Shown: piece by piece, positions 1 through 7,503 of the stretch
Layout of the letters: every line of letters starts with the position of its first letter
Position numbering within the stretch: the first letter of the stretch is position 1
Origin: a virus
Length of the DNA stretch: 55,357 nt
Strand: one strand, 5' to 3'
Virus record (IMG/VR): IMGVR_UViG_3300030110_000758
Location: 1 to 55,357 of that record
Notes under the pieces: generated by a model
Told to the model about the DNA's origin: nothing
What the model saw: the letters and a program-made list of their open reading frames with translations, nothing else
Database searches by the model: none
Program-made: the position numbers and the translations under genes

Positions 1-77
1 AAAAGTGGTTAAAGGAAAAAGGAAGGCCTACTAAGATGAAACTTATAGCATTCAAAGGTAAGAAAAGGAATACGTAA
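1..77 (+). CDS. Endonuclease I, 3' end only (second copy of the end of the gene at 54890-55333)
   Basis: This is the last part of the T7-type endonuclease I frame, repeated here because the window is longer than one turn of the circle. The frame is read from base 3 and ends with TAA at 75-77, whose last A begins the ATG of the next gene (TAATG coupling). It is not a separate gene; the complete copy with its catalytic residues is described at the right end of the window. Confidence 0.9.
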   Translation, partial: KWLKEKGRPTKMKLIAFKGKKRNT

Positions 78-101
78 TGCCTTATGAAATAAAAGATGAT
101 G
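1..101. repeat. Terminal redundancy, left copy (circular overlap)
   Basis: Bases 1-101 match 55257-55357 at every position except base 3 (A here, G at 55259). The overlap runs through the 3' end of the endonuclease I gene into the next gene, so the two ends join without breaking either frame. This is the usual sign of a circular assembly of a complete or circularly permuted genome. The single mismatch changes a Glu codon to Lys and may be a population variant or an end error. Confidence 0.95.
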
Positions 102-421
102 AGGTAGCAATACTTTTAAGACCTGCAAGCTTTGACGAAAAAGGAGAATGGACAGGTGAGCTAGAGACAGGCCTAGCTTGTGGTGCTATGAAAAAAACTG
201 GTATAGAAACTATGTCACACTTAGTTCACTTAGCTACTTTAATGGGTACGTTTTTAGAGATGGCTCAAGAAGACGAAGTTTTGTATGAAGCCGTAGCAGA
301 CAGAAGAGATTATCTAGTAAGCCTTGAAAAACAAAATGAAACTCTATATGAAACGGTAGAGGGAACTAATGGTAAAGTTGTTAGACTTACTAGATGGACT
401 GAAACGGAAGGTAATGCATGA
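77..421 (+). CDS. Conserved-looking phage protein of unknown function, 114 aa
   Basis: I do not recognise the family. The protein is soluble-looking and acidic, with no signal peptide or membrane segment. A helical middle section (about residues 40-95, rich in Glu, Leu and Ala) could form a short coiled coil. The start overlaps the stop of endonuclease I by one base (TAATG) and the stop overlaps the DUF3310 gene by four bases (ATGA), so it is translated as part of the rightward replication and nucleotide operon. Position suggests an early or middle role; no function is proposed. Confidence 0.75.
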   Translation: MPYEIKDDEVAILLRPASFDEKGEWTGELETGLACGAMKKTGIETMSHLVHLATLMGTFLEMAQEDEVLYEAVADRRDYLVSLEKQNETLYETVEGTNGKVVRLTRWTETEGNA

Positions 422-651
422 CTGATACTGATCCAGTGAATAAACCTATACATTATAATCAAGCTGGTATAGAGTGCATAGATGCAATAGAAGCTATGAC
501 AGAAAACATGTCAGGATATATAGCACCTCAAGCAGCAAACGTATTAAAATATATGTGGCGCTGTGAATACAAAAATGGTTTAGAAGATATAGACAAAGCA
601 ATATGGTATTTACTAAGGATGAAGAAACGTTGGATGGAGTTTCATAAATGA
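418..651 (+). CDS. DUF3310 protein (T7 gp1.7-related small protein)
   Basis: The 77-residue protein has the pattern of the DUF3310 family: an N-terminal D-P-V-N-x-P-x-H-Y motif, then G-I-E-C-I-D-A-I-E, then an N-V-L-K-Y-x-W-R segment and a K-N-G-L-E-D-I-x-K-A-x-W-Y-L ending. T7 gp1.7, a nucleotide kinase, carries a domain of this family, so a link to nucleotide metabolism is reasonable, but most DUF3310 proteins are only this short domain and have no proven activity. It lies two genes upstream of the ribonucleotide reductase in the same operon, which fits. It overlaps both neighbours by four bases. Confidence 0.85.
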   Translation: MTDTDPVNKPIHYNQAGIECIDAIEAMTENMSGYIAPQAANVLKYMWRCEYKNGLEDIDKAIWYLLRMKKRWMEFHK

Positions 652-821
652 TAAAGAAAAAGTTTAGTGTTACATTTGTATTAAATATAGAAGAGGATAA
701 TAATATATTTTCTTCTGTAGAGGAAGCACATGAAGATGATGTGTATGACTTAATACATAACACATTTCACGACATAGATGATGTACAATTAGAAAACTTA
801 AACATTAAAGAAAGGTGGTAA
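648..821 (+). CDS. Small acidic protein of unknown function, 57 aa
   Basis: The ATG at 648 overlaps the stop of the DUF3310 gene (ATGA), and the frame runs open to TAA at 819-821, just before the reductase start. It opens with a basic, beta-like segment (M-I-K-K-K-F-S-V-T-F-V-L) and continues as a very acidic stretch with E-E-D-N-N, H-E-D-D and D-I-D-D clusters. There is no signal peptide. The tight overlap and lack of any gap make it a likely real gene. I do not recognise a family. Confidence 0.65.
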   Translation: MIKKKFSVTFVLNIEEDNNIFSSVEEAHEDDVYDLIHNTFHDIDDVQLENLNIKERW

Positions 822-823
822 AT

Positions 824-2722
824 ATGGATAATTATTTACCTACAGATTATCAAAGCTTTATACATAAATCTAGGTATGCAAAATACTTTGATAAGACAGG
901 GAGAGAGTCTTGGGGAGATACAGTAGAAAGGTATATGAACAACGTTATTAGACCATTAGCAGGTGACGATTCATATGTAAACAAACTACGTGATGCTATA
1001 TTAAACTTAGAAGTTATGCCCTCTATGAGAGCTATGATGACAGCAGGTGCTGCACTGAACAGAGACAACACTGCAGGGTACAACTGTAGTTACTTACCCG
1101 TAGATGACCCTAAGTCCTTTGATGAGGCTATGTTCATCCTCCTCTGTGGTACTGGTGTTGGGTTCAGTGTTGAGAGGCAGTACATCAGTAAGCTCCCTGA
1201 AGTCCCTACTCTCTTCGTGAGCGATACCACTATCGTTGTAAAGGACAGCAAGGAGGGATGGGCTAAGTCGTTTAGACAATTGTTGGCACTCCTTTGGGCT
1301 GGCGAGATACCTAAGTGGGATATCTCTCGTGTACGTCCTGCAGGTGCAAGACTTAAAACCTTTGGTGGCAGGGCGTCAGGGCCAGGTCCACTCGTTGATC
1401 TATTTAATTTTTGCATACACACATTTAAACAAGCAGAGCTACGTAAGTTGACCAGCTTAGAGTGTCACGACATTATGTGTAAGATAGGTGAAGTTATTGT
1501 TATGGGTGGCGTAAGACGCAGCGCTATGATATCTTTGAGTAACCTTAGTGATGAACGTATGCGTCACGCTAAAGCAGGTGATTGGTGGGTAAACACAGGA
1601 CATAGAGCACTAGCTAATAACTCTGTAGCGTACACTGAAAAGCCTGAGATGGAAACCTTTATGCGTGAATGGCTTGCGTTAGTTGAGAGTAAATCAGGGG
1701 AGAGAGGAATATTTAATCGTGAAGCATCTAAAAAACAAGCTGCAAAAAATGACAGGCGAGATCCATACTATGACTTTGGAACGAACCCATGTTCTGAGAT
1801 CATACTTAGGCCGTATCAGTTCTGTAATCTTACTGAAGTTGTGGTTAGGTCTACAGATACTATTGAAGATCTTGAACGAAAAGTCCGTATGGCAACAATT
1901 TTGGGAACTATCCAGTCCACCTACACTAAGTTCCCTTACTTGCGGAAAGTGTGGCAAAGAAATACAGAAGAGGAGAGGTTGTTGGGAGTGTCACTAACAG
2001 GCATTATGGACAACAGATTACTCACTAATGAAAATAGAGGTTTAGATAAGACACTGGAGCACCTAAAAGATGTCGCTATTATCACTAATTCTGAATGGTC
2101 TAGCCGTTTGGACATACCCCAAGCTACTGCAATTAGCTGCGTCAAACCGTCAGGGACAGTCTCCCAGTTGGTTGACAGTGCCTCTGGTATACACCCTCGC
2201 CACAGTCCATACTATATCCGTACTGTACGTGGTGATATTAACGATCCTCTCACCAAGTTAATGATGGATCAAGGTATACCTAGTGAGCCTTGTGTTATGA
2301 AACCTGATAGTACAGTAGTGTTTAGTTTTCCTGTTAAGTCGCCAACAAGTGCAGTGACTAGAGATGATATGTCTGCTATAGAACAACTAGAACTATGGCT
2401 CATGTATCAAAGACATTGGTGTGAGCACAAACCTAGTATTACTTGTACAGTTAGAGAACACGAGTGGATGGCTGTAGGTGCATTTGTTTACGAACATTTT
2501 GACGAGATGTCAGGTGTATCTTTTTTACCACACTCTGATCATACTTATCAACAAGCACCATATCAGGATTGCACTAAAGATGAATATAAGTTACTATTAA
2601 GTTCGATGCCAGAAAAGATAGATTGGTCTAAACTTTCTGAGTACGAACAAGAAGACAACACTTTGGGTACGCAAACTCTAGCTTGCACTGGTGATGTGTG
2701 TGAAGTAGTAGACATAACATAA
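824..2722 (+). CDS. nrdJ: Ribonucleotide reductase, class II (adenosylcobalamin-dependent), monomeric type
   Basis: Reduces ribonucleotides to deoxyribonucleotides for phage DNA synthesis, using adenosylcobalamin to make the thiyl radical, so the host must supply B12. Of 632 residues, the redox Cys is C88 (in G-Y-N-C-S-Y), the active-site N-P-C-S-E loop gives N321, radical C323 and E325, the second redox Cys is C334 eleven residues on, and the C-terminal shuttle pair is C621/C626 (C-x4-C). This matches the spacing of the Lactobacillus-type monomeric enzyme. No small radical subunit gene is present, as expected for class II. I chose ATG 824 because AAAGGTGG lies just upstream; an in-frame GTG at 815 is less likely. 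Codon use changes within the gene near 1100-1420. Confidence 0.96.
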   Translation: MDNYLPTDYQSFIHKSRYAKYFDKTGRESWGDTVERYMNNVIRPLAGDDSYVNKLRDAILNLEVMPSMRAMMTAGAALNRDNTAGYNCSYLPVDDPKSFDEAMFILLCGTGVGFSVERQYISKLPEVPTLFVSDTTIVVKDSKEGWAKSFRQLLALLWAGEIPKWDISRVRPAGARLKTFGGRASGPGPLVDLFNFCIHTFKQAELRKLTSLECHDIMCKIGEVIVMGGVRRSAMISLSNLSDERMRHAKAGDWWVNTGHRALANNSVAYTEKPEMETFMREWLALVESKSGERGIFNREASKKQAAKNDRRDPYYDFGTNPCSEIILRPYQFCNLTEVVVRSTDTIEDLERKVRMATILGTIQSTYTKFPYLRKVWQRNTEEERLLGVSLTGIMDNRLLTNENRGLDKTLEHLKDVAIITNSEWSSRLDIPQATAISCVKPSGTVSQLVDSASGIHPRHSPYYIRTVRGDINDPLTKLMMDQGIPSEPCVMKPDSTVVFSFPVKSPTSAVTRDDMSAIEQLELWLMYQRHWCEHKPSITCTVREHEWMAVGAFVYEHFDEMSGVSFLPHSDHTYQQAPYQDCTKDEYKLLLSSMPEKIDWSKLSEYEQEDNTLGTQTLACTGDVCEVVDIT

Positions 2723-2734
2723 AGGAGAACGTCT

Positions 2735-2911
2735 ATGGTATTAGAATTTTTAGCGGTGGCAGTAATCGGAATTGGTATTATTCAAGAAGTAATTGTACCT
2801 GTGGGAACTTACACTATTGATGCGGCAGCACCTTACGTTGAACAAGGTATTGATACAGCAAAACCTTACGTTGAAAAAAGTATTGATACTGTAAAAGGCA
2901 TTGTTAATTGA
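2735..2911 (+). CDS. Small membrane-anchored or exported protein with an internal repeat, 58 aa
   Basis: An AAGGAG site lies seven bases before ATG 2735. The first 20 residues are strongly hydrophobic (L-A-V-A-V-I-G-I-G-I-I), so the protein is probably membrane-anchored. The rest contains two copies of a short unit, P-Y-V-E-(Q/K)-(G/S)-I-D-T-(A/V)-K, at about residues 33-43 and 44-54. The stop overlaps the TTG start of the next gene. No function is known to me; it sits in a three-gene tail of small proteins after the reductase. Confidence 0.7.
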   Translation: MVLEFLAVAVIGIGIIQEVIVPVGTYTIDAAAPYVEQGIDTAKPYVEKSIDTVKGIVN

Positions 2912-3099
2912 AGTGGATACTGATATTCATAATGTTCAATAACGGTGTGCACTACGCTCAAAGTCAGCCACAAATGTATAATAATTATGGTCAGTGTAAA
3001 GCTGCGGCTGATGAGTTGAAAGAAAAACTAGATGGTAGTAAACCAAATGATAGTGCATACGTTTTGTCTTTTTGTGTATCGTTACCAACCAATGCCTAA
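2908..3099 (+). CDS. Small exported two-cysteine protein, 63 aa
   Basis: Starts at TTG 2908, which overlaps the preceding stop (TTGA), with AAAAGG about nine bases upstream. Residues 1-18 form a hydrophobic leader, followed by a region with exactly two Cys, one in Y-G-Q-C-K-A-A-A and one in L-S-F-C-V. The same layout (short hydrophobic start, one Cys near residue 30, a second about 25 residues later) is found in the genes at 38158-38355 and 47846-48118, so these look like a small family of exported proteins with one disulfide. Function unknown. Confidence 0.65.
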   Translation: MKWILIFIMFNNGVHYAQSQPQMYNNYGQCKAAADELKEKLDGSKPNDSAYVLSFCVSLPTNA

Positions 3100-3232
3100 A
3101 ACAAACTTAGAAGAGGAGGCAAAAAAGTTTCTTAATCTGAGAAAGAAAGAGACTAATCCAGAGGAGTTGCGTAAAGAGTTAATAGTTATGCTAGAACGTT
3201 TTGTAGAACAGCTAAAAAGGAAGGGGCCGTAG
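3092..3232 (+). CDS. Small charged helical protein, 46 aa
   Basis: I start at ATG 3092, which overlaps the previous stop by eight bases, rather than further upstream, because the upstream extension would lie wholly inside the previous gene. The protein is made almost entirely of charged helix (E-E-E-A-K-K-F, R-K-E-L, E-Q-L-K-R-K). It is the last gene of the rightward arm: its TAG stop at 3230-3232 lies in the loop of the terminator hairpin. No family recognised. Confidence 0.6.
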   Translation: MPKTNLEEEAKKFLNLRKKETNPEELRKELIVMLERFVEQLKRKGP

Positions 3233-3245
3233 TGGCCCCTTTTTA
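3221..3245. terminator. Bidirectional intrinsic terminator between the converging arms
   Basis: AAGGGGCC (3221-3228) pairs with GGCCCCTT (3234-3241) around a five-base loop, and the T run continues to 3244. On the minus strand the same stem is followed by T-rich sequence (TTCCTTTTT). Rightward genes end here at 3232 and leftward genes end at 3248, so the hairpin serves both arms. Confidence 0.9.
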
Positions 3246-3247
3246 CT

Positions 3248-6200
3248 TTAAAAGTTTGTTTCGTCTAAGTATTTTAGATGATCAATGTAAGAGTTATATA
3301 CCTGCAACTCTCTATAACTATAATCTTCTAACTTAGCTGTTACCCCAAACTTATCTCTCATGTATTTCCTAGCTTTAGATTGTTGATCTTTTGAGCCTTT
3401 TGTAGAAGCTTTGTATCTTTGTCTTTGTAAAAAGTTTGTGCCTGATGTAGCATCTAAGTATTCTCTGGTGATATTACGAGCTTTCTTCATAACATCTTTA
3501 ACCATACCTCTTCGCTGTCCTACATCAGCTTTTTTAAATCTAGCACTTTCAACTAGCTTTTGCATTTTAACTTCAAGCATAGGTGCTATAGCTGAGTTAA
3601 ACACCCTATCATATTGGGTCATTTTAGTTCTACTATCTGCAGTCCACGTTTTCATTTCTGCCATAGAATACACTTGTTCTGCTGCAGTTTTACCTCTCTT
3701 TACAGTCAAGCCAAAGATACGAGCAAGCGGGTTAGCATCATACAAGTCTCCTGCACGAGTTGCCACCCTTAGTTTTTCTCCAGTTATGTTATCTGTTTCG
3801 TCAATAAAAGCCTCAAGTATATTATCAAAATACTTAGTAGCTTGTTGAGTAAATACAGCACCACCACGAGCCTGTCTTGGATCTTTAATTGTGTCTGTCT
3901 CAAACATAAAACCTACAGCACGATTAGCTGCATCTAGAGGTCTTGCAAAACCAGCAACTATACCACCACTTGATTTATATATTGCCTCTAGCATAGCAGA
4001 AACATTTGCTTCTGTTCCTCTATCAGAATTAAATATTACATCAAACACATTATAAAGATCATTACCAAACTGTGCATCTCTTGCAAGTTGTCCTACTGCA
4101 AGTTGTTGTGTAATATCTTCTATGTTTTCTCTTCCTACTCTTTCGCCTTTTCTTGCTAAGTTTGCAGCCCTACCAACAGCTAAAAACATAGAGTAAGGAA
4201 ATATATTACGGACATCAACAACCGTACCACCACCTACTTCAACTTCATTGTAGGCTAGTCCCTTTTGCTCCTGTTTTTCTGAGTGCAGTATAGCCATACC
4301 CAATGCTGCTGTGCCTACTATAGAACGTGATAGTGCCTCTTGAGCTTTGATACCCTCTCCTTTTGCAATCCTTGAAGCAGCAGGTAAAAAACTAAGAGGT
4401 GACCATTGATAAGCTGTAGCTACCACGTTATTAAAAAATCTACCAAAAGGTAATATAGTTCCTAAACCTGGTGCGTTTGAAAACTGCTCTACTATTTTAG
4501 CTACACCTGCAAGTGCTTGATCATTTGTAGTGTAATCTTTTGAAAATACAGAACGCATAGTAGTATCTAATGCACCACCTATGACATCATCATCTATTAC
4601 TTCTAAATCTCCCTTTTTTAAAACATCAGTTAGTGTTCTTCCCTCATACTTTAATCTTAAATATTTATCCATCTCTGTCATAAACATAGTAGATTTTGTA
4701 AAACTATCTTGTATACGAACACCAGTAATATCCATGGCAGCTTTAGTAAAGTTTTCTACACCATACTTGCCGTAGATTATGGTGTTGTTTTCATCTATAC
4801 CGTAACGCTTAGAGCTACGCTCAACAGCAGCACCAATAGTTTCGTGCAGTAAACCTTTTACATCTTTATGCTTATTTAAAAAATCCATGTACGCATCATG
4901 TGTAGTAAAAGGATCTAATAAGTTTAGCATTTTTTGTGCTTGTATTTGCTTATACACACCTGCTTTTCTTATAAGCTCTCTACCTTCTTTTGTTTTTTTT
5001 CCACCGTGTAATAGCGTAGCGCTAATAGATAACATACCACCACTTAAAATATCTGATACTGTTTGGCCTACATAAAACTGACCAAAGCCCATAACGTTTG
5101 CTGCAGTGGTTGCAGGTGAAGACACAAGTAAACGTTTCCAAACACTTTGTCCATACGTAAATGGCTTTGCCTTTCTTGCTAATGCACCTTTCTTAAACTC
5201 GCTTTCTAAAGTGTCTCTAACAGCTTTACTATTTAGAGAGTCCGTAAGTATTTCATTACCAGCTACAACACCGCCATCTATAGCGCGTCTAAATTGAGAC
5301 ATAACAGAAAGTGTGCCACCTGCTCTGCTAATCTCTCTAGCCATCACATCTCCTATGTCAACAGCTAGACCATCTAAATCTCCTAAGTGTATGTTAGACA
5401 CATCGTACATAGTTTCTGATAGATCCTGTAAATAATCATCATCCATGTGTCTTATGATGTTAGTTGCCATGTCTGACACGGTTGTATTACGTTTTAGTTT
5501 CATACCGTTGTCAATAAATATTTTCTGTAGCCCACCTTTACCGTCAGCACCAAACAGTATTTCGTGCAGCATACCCTCTGGCATTGCATCGTTACCTAGC
5601 TTGTATGTACCACGCTCTACTTTAGATGCCCAAGAATCTAAGTTTTCTTTCATAAGTTTCTCTGCTTGCTTTTGTGCGGAGTCACTCAAAATCTTAGGAC
5701 CAATAGTTTTCTTTTTAAGTTCTCTAATTCTATTCTCTATAGTTTTTATCTCTGCCTTTGGGGCTTTAGCATCTTTAAGTTTTTTTAATTGATCTTGTAA
5801 ATTATTTATTGCCCTGAGTGGCTGCTCTTTGGCACGAGATGCAGCATTAAGCTCTTTTATACCAGCACCTAATCCTGACGTACCCTCAAACTTTCCAAAG
5901 ACATAGTGCAACCCACCACCGACACCTCCAAGTAAAGTAGAAAATGCAGTGTCAAGAGGATTATATTTATCTTGTGCTCCTACATCGAGATATACATTTT
6001 GTATTGCATCTGCTTGTACACCTGCAAACAAAGCATCGTAAGCAGTAGTATAAGCTACGGCTCTTTTGCCACGTTTTTTAAACTCTTCTTTTATAAAATC
6101 ATCTGCACCTTTAGATGCAGCTTTTGATACAGCTATTCTGTATGCTTCTTTTGCAGCTTGTTCTGACTGCTTTGCTATAGCTTCTTTCTTAGCACTATTA

Positions 6201-6856
6201 GCTATCATCTTTTGCGACATAGCTTCACCAGCTTCTTTTGCAGCTTTCTGTGCAACTTCTTTAGTAGCACCAGATCGTGCAGCTTTCATAGCGGCATTTG
6301 ATGCAGACTTTTTAACTAATGCTCTACTAGATTGATTAATGCCAACAGCCGCAGCTTTACCGTACCCACCAGTAAAAACACCTAAGTAATTTGTAGGATC
6401 AGTAACTGCAGAGTAAACATAGTCTCGCACACCATCTACTGCACCAAAGAAACCATCATTAACAAACACATTACCTAAACTATCATATAACTTATACGCT
6501 TCGTTAGCCGCTTGTTTATCTTCTTCAGACCCACGAGAGACAAACATAACCTCTCCTGCAGTAGATATCGCATTACTATTAAAGTAGCGCATGTGATCCA
6601 CAAAGTCTTCTACTACCTTTTCAGGTTCAGCAGTTTTGTAATTTACGCCTTTACTTCTAGCCATGTAGTTTCTTATTGTGTTAAGGTTTTTAAAGTTATA
6701 TAAATCTTTCTTTTTTAGCCTGTCTCCTTCAGGTATATTGCTTTCGTAATTACTCGCATCAATAGTTGTAGGTCCAGTGGTAGCACCTCTGTCCTTCTTA
6801 AAGTAACCTTCTTGTTGAAGTTTTTTAAACTCATCGTATGTTATAGGTTGTGTCAT
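3248..6856 (-). CDS. Large internal virion / DNA ejection protein, 1202 aa
   Basis: I infer an internal core or ejection protein from its great size, its place as the last gene of the late arm next to a cell-wall hydrolase, and its make-up; I see no catalytic motif. About residues 185-255 are extremely Ala- and Lys-rich helix (K-S-A-S-N-A-A-M, K-E-V-A-Q-K-A-A-K-E-A-G), and further helical, Lys-rich segments occur at about 340-420. Gly- and Ala-rich hydrophobic stretches near residues 155-175 and 600-640 could interact with membranes, as ejection proteins of T7-like phages do. The C-terminal 200 residues are basic and helical. The start overlaps the stop of the glucosaminidase gene by four bases. 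Confidence 0.6.
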   Translation of the reverse strand: MTQPITYDEFKKLQQEGYFKKDRGATTGPTTIDASNYESNIPEGDRLKKKDLYNFKNLNTIRNYMARSKGVNYKTAEPEKVVEDFVDHMRYFNSNAISTAGEVMFVSRGSEEDKQAANEAYKLYDSLGNVFVNDGFFGAVDGVRDYVYSAVTDPTNYLGVFTGGYGKAAAVGINQSSRALVKKSASNAAMKAARSGATKEVAQKAAKEAGEAMSQKMIANSAKKEAIAKQSEQAAKEAYRIAVSKAASKGADDFIKEEFKKRGKRAVAYTTAYDALFAGVQADAIQNVYLDVGAQDKYNPLDTAFSTLLGGVGGGLHYVFGKFEGTSGLGAGIKELNAASRAKEQPLRAINNLQDQLKKLKDAKAPKAEIKTIENRIRELKKKTIGPKILSDSAQKQAEKLMKENLDSWASKVERGTYKLGNDAMPEGMLHEILFGADGKGGLQKIFIDNGMKLKRNTTVSDMATNIIRHMDDDYLQDLSETMYDVSNIHLGDLDGLAVDIGDVMAREISRAGGTLSVMSQFRRAIDGGVVAGNEILTDSLNSKAVRDTLESEFKKGALARKAKPFTYGQSVWKRLLVSSPATTAANVMGFGQFYVGQTVSDILSGGMLSISATLLHGGKKTKEGRELIRKAGVYKQIQAQKMLNLLDPFTTHDAYMDFLNKHKDVKGLLHETIGAAVERSSKRYGIDENNTIIYGKYGVENFTKAAMDITGVRIQDSFTKSTMFMTEMDKYLRLKYEGRTLTDVLKKGDLEVIDDDVIGGALDTTMRSVFSKDYTTNDQALAGVAKIVEQFSNAPGLGTILPFGRFFNNVVATAYQWSPLSFLPAASRIAKGEGIKAQEALSRSIVGTAALGMAILHSEKQEQKGLAYNEVEVGGGTVVDVRNIFPYSMFLAVGRAANLARKGERVGRENIEDITQQLAVGQLARDAQFGNDLYNVFDVIFNSDRGTEANVSAMLEAIYKSSGGIVAGFARPLDAANRAVGFMFETDTIKDPRQARGGAVFTQQATKYFDNILEAFIDETDNITGEKLRVATRAGDLYDANPLARIFGLTVKRGKTAAEQVYSMAEMKTWTADSRTKMTQYDRVFNSAIAPMLEVKMQKLVESARFKKADVGQRRGMVKDVMKKARNITREYLDATSGTNFLQRQRYKASTKGSKDQQSKARKYMRDKFGVTAKLEDYSYRELQVYNSYIDHLKYLDETNF

Positions 6857-7452
6857 GTATATCCACCTAGCCTTTTAAGAGTTGGGCCTTTCACAATAAG
6901 CTTAACCATTTTGGCATAATTAGGATCTGTTGCATAACCAGATTTTCCCAAAGCTTTTATTTGTTCATCTAGTGTTCTAGCTTTTAAAAAATATTTATAT
7001 CTAGGGTTAGTTTGTAAAAACTTTCCATAATCTTTTACACTTTCTTCTAAGCTACTATAAGATCTAAAACTATCCCACATTTTAATTCTTTTATTATTTA
7101 TAACTTCATGTGTAATAAAAGATATACCAGGTTTACCGTGTGCTTTTATACCAAAGAAGCTGTTACCTTTTACTTTAGAACCCCATCCTGTTTCAATAGC
7201 GCTTTGTGCTATTATAATACGTTCATCTATACCTATCTCATCAGATAGTTTTTTTGCTAGGGGTTTTAAAGTAGATACAAACTCTTCCTTAGTTTTAAAA
7301 GGACCAGAGTGTACTGATTGTTCTATTTCATATGCACTATGTGATTCTAATACAGGGGCATGGTCTTTATAACTTACGTCCATCATAAGTCCAGTGCCTG
7401 TAAACAAACCTATACTAAATACTAAAGGATACGTCATTAAGTGTCTTACCAT
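6853..7452 (-). CDS. Glucosaminidase-type peptidoglycan hydrolase (GH73, FlgJ-like) with N-terminal membrane anchor
   Basis: Cuts the glycan strands of peptidoglycan for lysis or entry. The domain begins near residue 54 and shows the family pattern: P-L-A-K-K-L-S-D-E-I-G-I, then I-I-A-Q-S-A-I-E-T-G-W-G with the likely catalytic E87, then N-S-F-F-G-I-K-A, and the closing Y-A-T-D-P-N-Y-A at 173-180. Residues 8-24 form a hydrophobic segment that could be a signal-anchor, so the protein may be held in the inner membrane until release. It is 199 residues long, normal for the family. A promoter-like sequence lies just upstream (7477-7503), so it may be expressed separately from the large virion genes before it. 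Confidence 0.88.
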   Translation of the reverse strand: MVRHLMTYPLVFSIGLFTGTGLMMDVSYKDHAPVLESHSAYEIEQSVHSGPFKTKEEFVSTLKPLAKKLSDEIGIDERIIIAQSAIETGWGSKVKGNSFFGIKAHGKPGISFITHEVINNKRIKMWDSFRSYSSLEESVKDYGKFLQTNPRYKYFLKARTLDEQIKALGKSGYATDPNYAKMVKLIVKGPTLKRLGGYT

Positions 7453-7476
7453 TTTTTTATACTCGCTCTTATTGAC

Positions 7477-7503
7477 CTTATACTATTTTTATATTTTTGT
7501 CAA
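7477..7503 (-). promoter_or_regulatory. Sigma70-type promoter for the glucosaminidase gene
   Basis: On the minus strand TTGACA (7498-7503) is followed after 15 bases by TATAAG (7477-7482). The -35 box is consensus; the spacer is two bases shorter than ideal. The box starts directly after the stop codon of the upstream gene (7504-7506), and the next start codon is about 25 bases downstream. Confidence 0.6.

Noticed and set aside
494-763. Leftward frame of 89 codons opposite the DUF3310 and next gene
   Set aside because: It lies antisense to two coupled genes, has no ribosome site, and its composition is that of the reverse complement of AT-rich coding sequence.
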